A DNA stretch of 64,000 nt, taken from Lysinibacillus pinottii (GTDB taxonomy: Bacteria > Bacillota > Bacilli > Bacillales_A > Planococcaceae). Shown piece after piece: positions 1-8,318 of the stretch. Both the position numbers and the translations under genes were made by a program. The stretch lies in NCBI RefSeq assembly GCF_024753545.1, contig NZ_JANTOO010000009.1, forward strand, positions 62,001 through 126,000. Direction: 5' to 3'. How positions within the stretch are numbered: the first letter of the stretch is position 1; the number at the start of each line of letters is the position of its first letter. The notes under the pieces are model-generated. The model saw nothing but the letters and a program-made list of their open reading frames with translations. It made no database searches and had not been told where the DNA came from.

Positions 1-132
1 TTGCATTTTTTGGAGGAATACGGCGTAAAGCACAATGACGATAATCACCGATAGTAGAGAGAAGAACACTTGTGTTTTATCTCGCCTAAATACTTTGTTA
101 TTTCGTTGTACTAAGCTCATTAAGGCTTCCAT
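1..132 (-). CDS. ABC transporter permease, N-terminal part (runs off the window)
   Basis: The first 44 codons of a minus-strand gene are visible and the rest lies outside the window. The product begins MEALMSLVQRNN, then a basic stretch (KVFRRDKTQ) and a hydrophobic segment (VFFSLLSVIIVIVLYAVFL), as expected at the cytoplasmic N-terminus and first membrane helix of an ABC-2 type permease. Its ATG overlaps the stop codon of the upstream ATPase gene by one base (TAATG), so the two are probably translationally coupled. It would form the membrane part of the exporter whose ATPase is encoded at 132-1052. The family call rests mostly on this context. Confidence 0.75.
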   Translation of the reverse strand, partial: MEALMSLVQRNNKVFRRDKTQVFFSLLSVIIVIVLYAVFLQKMQ

Positions 133-1052
133 TATGCAACATCCCCCTCTGCCATAATATGAAGAAAGACATCGTCCATCGTTCCTTTAATCACTTCAAA
201 GGAGGCGATGAGTGGCTCCGCTTTCTTTAAAAGGGAGAGAGCTTGTAGGGTGGACTCCAAACGGATTGTATAGATCTCCTGTTTCTCGGTATAGGAAATG
301 GCGTGTTCTTCCAGCCATTTAACACCGTCTATTGGATTATTGAAAACAACGGCCATAGAGTCATAGGCATACTTTGTTTTCAACGCATCAGGCGTACCCT
401 GTGCGACAATTTTTCCTGCCTTTAATACAAGGACCTGATGGGCGACTGCCGCTTCCTCCATATAATGGGTTGTTAAAAACACAGTCATATTCGTTTCGAG
501 TTGGAGCTGCTTGATGGCCTGCCAAACTAATTGTCGTGTTTGTGGATCTAAGCCGGTTGTAGGTTCATCTAGAAATAATATAGTTGGACGATGAATAAGT
601 GCACGTGCAATGTCTGCTCGTCTTTTTTGACCGCCTGATAATGTTCCATATTTTTGCTTTTCTATATCCTCTAAATGCAAATAGGAGGAAACAAATTGAT
701 AGTTTTCAGCAAGCTGTGTTTTTGCTAATCCATATGTTCTGCCTCTGTGTAGAATGTTTTCCTGCACAGTTAAACGATCATCTAATAGGCTTTGTTGGAA
801 CACAACACCAATGGATTTACGGATATCTGCGTTATGATTGCTGACATCTAGTGTAAAGTTATTAATAGTGACATGGCCGCTGGATTTTTTTAATAAAGTA
901 CAAAGGATTTCAATGGTTGTCGATTTGCCAGCACCGTTTGCTCCTAAAAAAGCAAAGAGGGTACCTCGTTCAACTGTGAATGAAATGTCGTTAACCGCAT
1001 GGTGGTCACCATATTGTTTACATAAATTCTCAACTTTTACCGCGAAGGTCAT
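132..1052 (-). CDS. ABC transporter ATP-binding protein, drug-export (DrrA/CcmA) type
   Basis: This 306-aa cytoplasmic ATPase drives an ABC-2 exporter. Walker A (GANGAGKST) lies near residues 37-45, the signature LSGGQKRR near 138, and Walker B with D-loop (ILFLDEPTTGLD) near 158, followed by the switch histidine (TTH). The ~80-residue C-terminal extension is typical of DrrA-type ATPases that move drugs, antibiotics or lipids. It is third in a minus-strand operon: LytTR regulator, DUF3021-like protein, this ATPase, permease. In other Firmicutes LytTR-DUF3021 pairs control neighbouring ABC exporters, so export of a toxic compound is likely, but the substrate cannot be read from sequence. Confidence 0.93.
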   Translation of the reverse strand: MTFAVKVENLCKQYGDHHAVNDISFTVERGTLFAFLGANGAGKSTTIEILCTLLKKSSGHVTINNFTLDVSNHNADIRKSIGVVFQQSLLDDRLTVQENILHRGRTYGLAKTQLAENYQFVSSYLHLEDIEKQKYGTLSGGQKRRADIARALIHRPTILFLDEPTTGLDPQTRQLVWQAIKQLQLETNMTVFLTTHYMEEAAVAHQVLVLKAGKIVAQGTPDALKTKYAYDSMAVVFNNPIDGVKWLEEHAISYTEKQEIYTIRLESTLQALSLLKKAEPLIASFEVIKGTMDDVFLHIMAEGDVA

Positions 1053-1057
1053 CTAGA

Positions 1058-1462
1058 TTATTCCTTTCTCTTTCGGATTTCTCGATTTATTTTTTCAATA
1101 TCATTTAATTGAAGGATATAAAGAATACACCAAACGATGATGTAAATAACGGCTTCAGAAAGCAGCACATATTTCACACCAGAATGCATAAACCAGCCAC
1201 CAAAATAGCCAGCAATTAAAACACAGATTGTCACAGCGATTAAATGCAAGAGTAGCTGCGCCATAAAAGGAATGGATTCAAACTCAAAAATACCAGATAT
1301 AAGTCCGATGGCAATGCCAAGTATGGCTGCAATTACAGTTTGCTCCAGTAATTCTGTGCCGGACACCATCGCATTATTTGATAGGACGCTAAATGTCACT
1401 AAGACATAAGAAGAGCTAAGGGATATGAGTAGTCCGATAATCATCATGCTTATATATTTCAT
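1058..1462 (-). CDS. DUF3021-like four-helix membrane protein
   Basis: A 134-aa integral membrane protein with about four hydrophobic helices and a charged C-terminal tail (EKINREIRKRKE). Its size, topology and position directly after a LytTR gene fit the DUF3021 family, which commonly partners LytTR regulators and may restrain them at the membrane. I chose the ATG at 1462 because GGGAGG lies about 8 bases upstream; an in-frame ATG six codons earlier has no good ribosome-binding site and would overlap the regulator gene. The gap to the ATPase gene is 5 bases, so the genes are co-transcribed. The family assignment is by resemblance. Confidence 0.8.
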   Translation of the reverse strand: MKYISMMIIGLLISLSSSYVLVTFSVLSNNAMVSGTELLEQTVIAAILGIAIGLISGIFEFESIPFMAQLLLHLIAVTICVLIAGYFGGWFMHSGVKYVLLSEAVIYIIVWCILYILQLNDIEKINREIRKRKE

Positions 1463-1463
1463 G

Positions 1464-1913
1464 CTATAGATCCCTCCCAATACCTAAGTGTCGCTTCAAT
1501 TCTTTTATATATTTACGACTAACATGAATGGTTACATCATTTTCAAGCAGTAATTGTGTTGTACCGATTTTGCCCATTTGAATAGAGGAGATTTTATGGA
1601 TATTGACAAGTGTAGATTTACTTACTCGTACAAAGTCCTTTGAAAGCTGTGCCTCTAGTTCATATAATTTTCGTTTAGACTCAAACTCTTGCTCATTCGT
1701 TTGTAAAAATACTTTGGCATCCTCTGCATAGATGGAATAAATATCAGTAATTTTTAGTAGATGAATTTCTTGTTGAAAGTACCCATCTAGCATAGTAGTT
1801 TGGGACGCTTGTAATTGCTGCATGAGTCTTTCAATTTGTTCGTTGTATTCTTTCGCATGTATATGAACCTCTGTTTCTTCAAGTTCATGGTGAATCGTTA
1901 AATGAATTTTCAT
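1464..1913 (-). CDS. LytTR-domain DNA-binding regulator without receiver domain
   Basis: A 149-aa cytoplasmic regulator. The first ~50 residues are unassigned. Residues ~50-145 match a LytTR domain: YFQQEIHLLKITDIYSIYAEDAKVFL-type start, the central FVRVSKSTLVNI segment and a C-terminal basic KYIKELKRHLG. There is no response-regulator receiver, so it is not a classical two-component regulator; such stand-alone LytTR proteins are usually paired with DUF3021 proteins, as here. GGAGG lies 6 bases before the start. It is the first gene of the ABC exporter operon and probably autoregulates it through paired repeats at 2009-2038. Confidence 0.9.
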   Translation of the reverse strand: MKIHLTIHHELEETEVHIHAKEYNEQIERLMQQLQASQTTMLDGYFQQEIHLLKITDIYSIYAEDAKVFLQTNEQEFESKRKLYELEAQLSKDFVRVSKSTLVNIHKISSIQMGKIGTTQLLLENDVTIHVSRKYIKELKRHLGIGRDL

Positions 1914-2008
1914 AGGAGACCTCCTTTACTTTCCCCATCAAGGAGAAAACGCTGAATCAGGTAATAATAATGTAGCATAGAAAATTTTAGCAAAGGTAAA
2001 TTATTGGG

Positions 2009-2038
2009 TAAGAGGTTCAATTTTATCGATAAGAGGTT
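2009..2038. promoter_or_regulatory. Paired 9-bp direct repeats, candidate LytTR binding site
   Basis: The sequence TAAGAGGTT occurs at 2009-2017 and again at 2030-2038, 21 bp start to start, i.e. two helical turns on the same DNA face. LytTR proteins characteristically bind two 9-bp direct repeats with a ~12-bp spacer. The site is about 100 bp upstream of the LytTR gene and also upstream of the divergent AbrB-type gene. The match to the published LytTR consensus is only partial, so the assignment is inferred. Confidence 0.45.
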
Positions 2039-2136
2039 ATTTTTGAACGATAGCAAACCATACAAAAGTCGCTTCAATAGAAAAAAAGGTTAAGAAACGT
2101 CATAATATTGTTATCTAGTTGTAAGGGGTTGCTAGT

Positions 2137-3165
2137 ATGTTTGTTTTTGGTAGGCATATATTGATTACATTATGCATTGGCCTCATAGGTGCTGTCGTTT
2201 TTCAACTACTTCATATACCAATGCCTTGGTTGCTAGGCGCTATTACAGCGGTACTTATCGTGCAATTGTCGACCAATGTACAATTGAGATGGCATTCTTC
2301 CTTCCGTAATTTTGGTTTAATCGTAGCAGGGTATTCTATCGGCTTTGCCTTTACTCCAGAAGCGGTGCAGGATATTAAGCTTTTTTTAGGGAGTATTGTC
2401 GTTATAAATGTGATTTTTATATTGTTATTTTTTGGTGTCAGTTATTTAGTAGCCAAACGTACAGATTTGGATTTTGCAACGGCATTGACATGCTGTGTAC
2501 CTGGTGGCATGGCACAGGTTGTGGCTTTTGCTGAGGAGCAAGGCGATATGGATATGGTGGTCATTACGTTCTTTCAAATCCTCCGTGTTCTTTTAATCGT
2601 CGGCTTTGTCCCGCTCATGTTGACAGATGTTGGTGGAAACAGCACTATGAGCAACGGAATGTATACATGGGGCCTTGTCGGTATACTAATCGTTTGTGGC
2701 TTAGCAGGGTGGATTGCTCAAAAGCTTAAAATTCCAACAGGTTATATGCTTGGCCCCGTATTTTTATTGATGGGAATTAATATGGTGGGGATAGAAGTGC
2801 CTAGAATCCCCGTATCTCTTCTACATATTGCTCAATTGATGGTTGGAATCCATATCGGGTTATTGTTGAAAAAAGAAGATCTACATTTATCAAAGAGGCA
2901 TATTTTTTATGCATTTGTATCAGCTGGCATTTATATAGGGGCAGCGTATGGCTTAACATTTTTAATGAAAAGTTTATACAGTCTCGACTTTAGGACAGGC
3001 TTTTTAAGTATTGTGCCTGGGGGACTTGATCAAATGGGGATTATTGCGGCTTCTGTACATGCCAATGTGACAATCGTCACAGCTTTTCAACTCTTCCGAA
3101 TCCTAGTGATTTCAATTTTCCTTGTGCCTGTCGTCAAAATGTTTGTAAAAAAAGTGAAAACATGA
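2137..3165 (+). CDS. AbrB-family (PF05145-type) integral membrane protein
   Basis: A 342-aa protein of about ten membrane helices in two homologous halves. Each half carries the family's PxPWLLG or PTGYMLGP turn and a CVPGGMAQ or IVPGGLDQMG motif (near residues 122 and 297). These duplicated PGG motifs are typical of the family annotated as AbrB or 'ammonia monooxygenase', whose physiological role is poorly defined; it is unrelated to the transcription factor AbrB. It is transcribed alone, diverging from the LytTR operon, and is closed by a terminator overlapping its stop codon. Confidence 0.88.
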   Translation: MFVFGRHILITLCIGLIGAVVFQLLHIPMPWLLGAITAVLIVQLSTNVQLRWHSSFRNFGLIVAGYSIGFAFTPEAVQDIKLFLGSIVVINVIFILLFFGVSYLVAKRTDLDFATALTCCVPGGMAQVVAFAEEQGDMDMVVITFFQILRVLLIVGFVPLMLTDVGGNSTMSNGMYTWGLVGILIVCGLAGWIAQKLKIPTGYMLGPVFLLMGINMVGIEVPRIPVSLLHIAQLMVGIHIGLLLKKEDLHLSKRHIFYAFVSAGIYIGAAYGLTFLMKSLYSLDFRTGFLSIVPGGLDQMGIIAASVHANVTIVTAFQLFRILVISIFLVPVVKMFVKKVKT

Positions 3166-3199
3166 AGGATAGTTATCAATTAATCCCTCATGTTTTTTT
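3157..3199 (+). terminator. Rho-independent terminator of the AbrB-type gene
   Basis: AACATGA (3159-3165) pairs with TCATGTT (3188-3194), with an inner GGAT/ATCC extension and a T run directly after. The stop codon lies inside the stem. The ~170 bases from here to the leader-peptide promoter region show nothing else I can assign. Confidence 0.75.
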
Positions 3200-3437
3200 G
3201 CTGGTTATATTTCAATTGATGGATTAAATCCTGCAATGTTTCGGCATTCGCTGTTAGCAGTAATGCTGCGCTATTAATAGCATCCATGCTTAAATGAATT
3301 ACTATTTTTTACTGGTATATAACTAGATTGCCAGTTTGTATATTTATAAAATAAAACGATTGTTAATTTAGCCCCTTTTCAAAAAATCTGAAAAATGGTA
3401 TTATATGTTTAACTATAATGAACGGAGGTGAAAAAGA

Positions 3438-3578
3438 ATGAATAAAAACGCTACGGACGCATGTGTAAAAGTGGATACGGCTATGTATTTTGCACGCGTC
3501 ATTACTTTCGATTTTGCGAACAACGGGATAGGTCTGTCCATTTTTAAGCAAAATCAAATAACAAACGTAGCGAATTAA
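3438..3578 (+). CDS. 46-codon leader peptide upstream of the ABC-F gene
   Basis: A short ORF starting MNKNATDACVKVD and ending QITNVAN, with an excellent ribosome-binding site (CGGAGGTG, 8 bases before ATG). It sits between a likely promoter region and an intrinsic terminator (3610-3638) that precedes the ABC-F gene. Antibiotic-responsive ABC-F, Erm and Cfr genes often carry translated leaders whose stalling releases downstream expression, so a cis-acting regulatory peptide is the most likely role. I recognise no known leader family, and a free small protein remains possible. Confidence 0.6.
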   Translation: MNKNATDACVKVDTAMYFARVITFDFANNGIGLSIFKQNQITNVAN

Positions 3579-3609
3579 CCATTCTTTTTCACACATTTTA
3601 ATGAGAAGA

Positions 3610-3638
3610 AGACTGCTTGTTAATGAGCAGTCTTTTTT
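3610..3638 (+). terminator. Attenuator-like terminator between leader ORF and ABC-F gene
   Basis: AGACTGCT (3610-3617) pairs perfectly with AGCAGTCT (3626-3633) around an 8-base loop and is followed by TTTTTGTG. It lies 32 bases after the leader stop and 45 bases before the ABC-F start, so full-length transcription must read through it. This is the arrangement of antibiotic-induced transcription attenuation described for vmlR-type genes. I could not identify a convincing competing anti-terminator by eye. Confidence 0.7.
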
Positions 3639-3682
3639 GTGTCGTCTAGATGTTTTCGCGCGTTTCATTGGAGGAAAAAACG

Positions 3683-5485
3683 ATGCAAATGAAAGCTGAG
3701 CAAATACAAAAAATTATGGGTGGCAATATATTATTTGAGCATTTACAACTGGAAGTAAATAGTGGTGAACATGTTGCGATTGTTGGGGTAAATGGTAGTG
3801 GTAAAACAACTTTATTGCAGCTTCTATCGGGCGTAGATATGCCAGATCGAGGACGTATCATAAAAAGTAAAGATGCCACGATTGGCTATTTACATCAAAT
3901 TCCACATTATCCAGGACATTCAGTGAAGGAAGTATTAGAAGAGGCATTTGCTGATATTTATGCATTAAAGGCTAGAATGACGATACTGGAGCAAGAAATG
4001 CAGTCAACCGTAACGGATAAAACTTTATGGCAATATGGGCAAGTGCAGGAGCAATTCATGCTACAGGGGGGCTATGAGGTGGAAGCCCAATTAGTGATGA
4101 TTGCTAATGGCTTAGGTATTATGGGAATGTTGGCGCAACCGTTTAGTAGTTTAAGTGGAGGCGAGAAGACGAAGATAATGCTAGGGCAAATTTTATTGAG
4201 CCATCCAGCTATTTTATTATTAGATGAACCAACGAATCATCTTGATATGCAGGCGATCGAATGGCTTGAAAATTATGTGCGCAGCTTTGAGGGGATTGTT
4301 ATTGTCGTATCTCATGACCGACATTTTATGAATCAGATTGCACATAAAGTAATTGAAATTGAAGATGGAGAGGCATTTACGTACAGCGGTAATTACGATG
4401 CATTTCTTGCGCAGAAAGAGGCAAAGATCGAACAACAATTTTCTGATTATGAAGAGCAACAAAAGAAAATTAAGAAAATGCAAGAAACGATAAAACGCTT
4501 AAAACAATGGGCTAATGAAGCAAATCCACCAAATGCTTCTATGCATAGACGAGCAAAAAGTATGGAAAAAGCATTAGCACGTATCGAACGGGTGAAGAAG
4601 CCACTCTCAAAAAAGAAAATGAATCTGGCTTTAACGATGGCTGAACGTAGCGGCAAAGAGGTAGTACAATTACAAGACATACACCACGGCTATGATAAGC
4701 CTTTATTGATAGACAGTAATCTGGCTATCTATTTTGGAGAAAGACTTGCGATTGTTGGGAGCAACGGTAGTGGTAAATCAACTTTATTAAAAATGATGCT
4801 AGGGGAGGTCGTTCCTAACCAAGGTGTTTGCCACGTAGGCAGTAATGTGAAAATTGGCTATCTGTCTCAACAGTTTGAACATAAAAATCCAGCTATCCGA
4901 TTAATTGATGCCTTTCGAGAAAATGTAGCGGTGTCTGAGGCTGAAGCGCGCCATATTCTCGCACGATTTTTGTTCTATGGCTATGATGTCTTCAAACAAG
5001 TGAAGAATTTAAGCGGTGGAGAAAAAATGCGCCTTCGATTAGCTCAATTAATGCATGAGGATATTAATGTGCTCATTTTGGATGAACCAACGAACCATTT
5101 AGATATAGAAGCAAGAGAAGTATTGGAGGAAACGCTAGAATCCTTTGAAGGAACTATTATTGGTGTGTCCCATGACCGCTATTTCTTACAAAAAATATTT
5201 ACAAAAACAGCATGGCTAAAGGATCAAACTATTCATGTGTTTGAAGGAGATTACGAGTGGGCTAGACAAAAGCTACAGGAACTCTCTAAGAAAAAAGAAG
5301 TTGTAAATGAACGGGTGCCTAAAATACAACCTGTCAAAAAAGAGCTATCCATTGAACAACAAATTGAAAAATTAGAGGCAAAACTAGAGGAACCTTCACT
5401 TGTTGAAGAGCAACGGCAAAAGCTGGAACAGCACATAGAGGAATTATATAAAAAATGGGTGGAAGAGGGAACGGAACATGCTTAA
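3683..5485 (+). CDS. ABC-F protein, probable antibiotic-resistance (ribosomal protection) type
   Basis: A 600-aa soluble protein with two ABC domains and no membrane segments. Domain 1 has GVNGSGKTT, LSGGEKTK and LLLDEPTNHLD; domain 2 has GSNGSGKST, LSGGEKMRLR and LILDEPTNHLD. Between them is a long charged linker (QQKKIKKMQETIKRLKQWANE region) that in ABC-F proteins reaches the ribosomal P-site and peptidyl-transferase centre. Linker type, length and the upstream leader-attenuator suggest a VmlR/Lsa/Msr-like protein dislodging ribosome-targeting antibiotics rather than a housekeeping ABC-F. The C-terminal ~80 residues form a charged coiled coil. ATG 3683 follows GGAGG by 8 bases. Confidence 0.88.
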   Translation: MQMKAEQIQKIMGGNILFEHLQLEVNSGEHVAIVGVNGSGKTTLLQLLSGVDMPDRGRIIKSKDATIGYLHQIPHYPGHSVKEVLEEAFADIYALKARMTILEQEMQSTVTDKTLWQYGQVQEQFMLQGGYEVEAQLVMIANGLGIMGMLAQPFSSLSGGEKTKIMLGQILLSHPAILLLDEPTNHLDMQAIEWLENYVRSFEGIVIVVSHDRHFMNQIAHKVIEIEDGEAFTYSGNYDAFLAQKEAKIEQQFSDYEEQQKKIKKMQETIKRLKQWANEANPPNASMHRRAKSMEKALARIERVKKPLSKKKMNLALTMAERSGKEVVQLQDIHHGYDKPLLIDSNLAIYFGERLAIVGSNGSGKSTLLKMMLGEVVPNQGVCHVGSNVKIGYLSQQFEHKNPAIRLIDAFRENVAVSEAEARHILARFLFYGYDVFKQVKNLSGGEKMRLRLAQLMHEDINVLILDEPTNHLDIEAREVLEETLESFEGTIIGVSHDRYFLQKIFTKTAWLKDQTIHVFEGDYEWARQKLQELSKKKEVVNERVPKIQPVKKELSIEQQIEKLEAKLEEPSLVEEQRQKLEQHIEELYKKWVEEGTEHA

Positions 5486-6269
5486 TTTAGAACGCATTAT
5501 GCAGCTTGATATAGATCATGTAAAGAGTTTTAGTGAGATGGAAGTATGTCAAGAAGGAGTTTTATTCTACAATAAGGCAATCCCAACTTATTATGATGCT
5601 AATCATGCACATGTTTGGCGAAAGATTGAAAATCCTGCTCAGTTTTTACAAGATATAAAAATGTTCTATCAATCTAAGTCGCTTATCCCACGGTTGTATT
5701 TATATAATCTTGAGGACAATCAAGCATGTATGGAGGCTTTAGAGACGCATGGCTTTCAGTATGAGCAGTTTGTCAATGAAATTCAGTGTTGGAATGGTGA
5801 GTTTAGTCAACTCTCACCACATCCAGCCATCCAAATTGAACGAGTAACAGATGTAAATATAGACGAAGCCATGGCAGTGGAAATGAGCATTTCTGCCTTT
5901 GGAGATCCTGAATTAATTAAAATGGCCTTTGAGCAAGCTTATTCTTCGCCAAGCTTTACGTACTATTTATTAAAACTAGATGGGGTGCCATGCTGTACGG
6001 CTAGTATGTTTGTGTCAGGAAAGCAAGGAAGAATTGAGAGTGTAGCAACCATTGAAAGCTATCGAGGACGTGGTTTAATCGGCTATATGTTGCAGCATAT
6101 CCAACAACAATCAGTGAATCAAAAGCTCGAGCAGCTATGGATATGGCCAATTAACGATCAGGTTGCTAAAGTCTATGATAGGGCAAATTTTAAATCAATT
6201 GGATCCATTGCATCCATTCATGCATTTACAGAAGGAAAAAGTATTCAAAATATACGAGAAAATTCTTAA
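5478..6269 (+). CDS. GNAT-family N-acetyltransferase
   Basis: A 263-aa protein whose C-terminal half carries a GNAT fold: the acetyl-CoA binding loop appears as ESYRGRGLIGYMLQHI near residues 194-209, preceded by the beta strand ESVATI. The first ~110 residues look like a degenerate second GNAT-like domain. It overlaps the ABC-F gene by 8 bases and shares its promoter, so it may be co-induced by the same signal; its substrate is unknown. A strong terminator follows. Confidence 0.85.
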   Translation: MLNLERIMQLDIDHVKSFSEMEVCQEGVLFYNKAIPTYYDANHAHVWRKIENPAQFLQDIKMFYQSKSLIPRLYLYNLEDNQACMEALETHGFQYEQFVNEIQCWNGEFSQLSPHPAIQIERVTDVNIDEAMAVEMSISAFGDPELIKMAFEQAYSSPSFTYYLLKLDGVPCCTASMFVSGKQGRIESVATIESYRGRGLIGYMLQHIQQQSVNQKLEQLWIWPINDQVAKVYDRANFKSIGSIASIHAFTEGKSIQNIRENS

Positions 6270-6284
6270 ACTAACATAAATAGC

Positions 6285-6328
6285 AACCCGCCAACTTCCT
6301 GTAAGGTTTAGAAGTTGGCGGGTTTTTT
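6285..6328 (+). terminator. Terminator of the ABC-F / GNAT operon
   Basis: AACCCGCCAACTTC (6285-6298) pairs with GAAGTTGGCGGGTT (6311-6324), followed by a T run. Between here and 6738 there is no gene I can support; the interval also holds a perfect hairpin (CCTGAATAGT / ACTATTCAGG, 6594-6617). Confidence 0.9.
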
Positions 6329-6738
6329 AGAACTGTACTTGCCAATTATAATTACATGACGCTTGGGTCATGGTCTGTTATAACAGCTAATCGGCCATGA
6401 GCTCGGTCAAATCAATTTGAATCTCTTTCACAACAGGTCGATTTCTTAAAAGGTCAAAATTTGTTGCACCCGTTGCACGATAGCTCATTACGACATCGAA
6501 ATCTTCCTCCCTATTAATAGCTACGCCATGATATATCGGTGCAGGTACTAAACTAGTCAAAGGATATAATTTTGAATGCAAGCTAGTAAAATTCCTGAAT
6601 AGTATCGACTATTCAGGAAATTTGTTTTATTCTTATAAAAGAGGAATTTTCATGGATTATAAGTTTTTTACTTGAAAAAATACCGTATTCGATTTATTGT
6701 CTTTAGAGATACTTGTTTATGGACTTGGAGGATATGGA

Positions 6739-7473
6739 ATGCACGGAATTTATATACGCTATAATGTCTCAAAAGAAACCTCAGCAGCAAAATGGCCCAA
6801 AAAAATGGATGCATTTGCGTATGTTCAACGAGGAAAACCACAACAAGACAATGACAACTTGCTGTCACCAGAAGAGCTAAAAAATCATGCGATTCGCTAT
6901 ATTAAAAGCTTAAAAGACAATGCAAGTGAACATCTAGTAGAGCAACGCAACGGCGAAATTGAGCATTTTGATCGCCGTTATATGGAATCCTTAAAATTAA
7001 AGGAAAGCATTGATTCACAGCTGATTAATCTTGAAGAAATCCGTTTATTGCTGCAACTAATGAATGTTTTAAATTTATCGCATGCCTTCGGGGAAAATGC
7101 TGGAAAGCTCCTACGTCAAATTACACCATATGCAAAAGAGGTAGAGCATCCAACATTCCAAACTACTCGCGTTGAACGGCATTTTTATACAGAATTAATC
7201 GAGCAAATAGAAGTCATTTACACACGAATTATGCGTCAGCATAACCCATCAACAACGGAAATGCAGCATTCAGAAAAGCTCTGGACAACAGTCTGTGAGC
7301 AAGCAATAGAAAAGGTAGAAACACGAATTGAACGCTTATCTTCTATCAAATTAAAGCATGAAAACAATTTATTAGAGTTTAATCATTTAAAACAACAAAA
7401 TATCGAGGCAAAGGAACGCCTAGATTTAGCCGTTCATGAATTGGATGAGATTTTAAATGTACTAGAATCTTAA
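6739..7473 (+). CDS. Hypothetical coiled-coil protein
   Basis: A 244-aa soluble, strongly helical protein of unknown function. The N-terminus (MHGIYIRYNVSKETSAAKW) is followed by charged helices (residues ~60-240) rich in Glu, Leu, Gln and Lys with heptad-like spacing, suggesting coiled coils. I chose ATG 6739 because GGAGG lies 8 bases upstream. It is a single-gene unit with its own terminator. I do not recognise the family. Confidence 0.7.
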   Translation: MHGIYIRYNVSKETSAAKWPKKMDAFAYVQRGKPQQDNDNLLSPEELKNHAIRYIKSLKDNASEHLVEQRNGEIEHFDRRYMESLKLKESIDSQLINLEEIRLLLQLMNVLNLSHAFGENAGKLLRQITPYAKEVEHPTFQTTRVERHFYTELIEQIEVIYTRIMRQHNPSTTEMQHSEKLWTTVCEQAIEKVETRIERLSSIKLKHENNLLEFNHLKQQNIEAKERLDLAVHELDEILNVLES

Positions 7474-7519
7474 AAAAGCATGTCTACCGATTGGAATTCC
7501 AGTCGGTGACATGCTTTTT
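7473..7519 (+). terminator. Terminator after the coiled-coil protein gene
   Basis: AAAAGCATGTC with an inner ACCGA pairs with TCGGT and GACATGCTTTTT, a long near-perfect stem that can also end convergent transcription from the minus-strand gene at 7561. Confidence 0.85.
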
Positions 7520-7560
7520 ATGTATGAGCAAGTGGCAGTTCAAGCCGATGAGCCCATTCT

Positions 7561-7932
7561 TTATTTTTCCTCGGTTTGATCGCGCTTAGCTTGGCGGGAA
7601 ATCCGTAATAAATCCAGCCCAAGCAATACGATAATGATATAGAACAGTGGGCTAGTAAATGATAAACCAATTTGTGACTGTCCACCGAGCAAAGTCAATA
7701 CAATCCATAAACCAACTGTATACAGAGTCAAACCAATATAGGCCTTCTTAGACATCTTTTTATATCGACCTTTATCTAAGGCAAGCTGTATGATCACTAG
7801 CACGACTAATATAAGAAGAATCATTTTTTTAGTCAAGATCGTTGCAATCGTTGTGTCAGGGAAGAAATCATTAACAAATAATAATGTGAAAAATACTAGA
7901 ATAAAGAAATTTAAGATCGTCGAGAGCTTCAT
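7561..7932 (-). CDS. Small membrane protein of unknown function
   Basis: A 123-aa protein with about four membrane helices (near residues 5-23, 34-52, 65-83 and 92-110) and a charged C-terminal tail (RQAKRDQTEEK) that is probably cytoplasmic. AAGGAG lies a suitable distance upstream of ATG 7932. It stands alone, convergent with the coiled-coil gene. No family motif was recognised. Confidence 0.7.
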   Translation of the reverse strand: MKLSTILNFFILVFFTLLFVNDFFPDTTIATILTKKMILLILVVLVIIQLALDKGRYKKMSKKAYIGLTLYTVGLWIVLTLLGGQSQIGLSFTSPLFYIIIVLLGLDLLRISRQAKRDQTEEK

Positions 7933-8258
7933 GCTATATCTCCTTAGTTGCCATAATTCCTTTCTATTGTAACATGGTTCTATTAGATGGGAATGGATTT
8001 ATGTTATATTAGAGGGAAAATTATAAATAGAGTAAAAATAATACAAGATAACCCTCAATAATTTTGTAGTCTGTGGTGAAAGAGCAAAATAATACTAGAA
8101 GCTGAATGAATCTTGCGCTTTCCATTTTATAATCTCCAGGTACTCTTTATGATGAATAGAAGCTTCCTTTCTACCCACTCCATCTATACTTTTATAACAT
8201 TGCACTTAGTCACTATAAATATGTAAAAATAGGGGAATATTAAAAGTTTGAAAATTTT

Positions 8259-8285
8259 TGAAACTTTTTCTAAGTGACATCCGTA
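8259..8285 (+). promoter_or_regulatory. Sigma-W-like promoter of yuaF-floT
   Basis: TGAAAC (8259-8264), a 17-base T-rich spacer, then CGTATA beginning at 8282, matching the extracytoplasmic sigma-W pattern (TGAAAC-N16/17-CGTA). It lies 34 bases before the yuaF start. In B. subtilis the yuaFGI operon belongs to the sigma-W envelope-stress regulon, so motif and context agree. The preceding ~280 bases back to 7973 contain nothing else I can assign. Confidence 0.75.
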
Positions 8286-8318
8286 TAGTAGGTAATATGA
8301 TGAAAAGGGGTGAGCAAC

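Noticed and set aside
6387..6581. Minus-strand 64-codon ORF after the GNAT gene
   Set aside because: It starts at TTG without a ribosome-binding site, directly beside a perfect hairpin, and matches no family I know. It could be a relic but is not supported as a gene.
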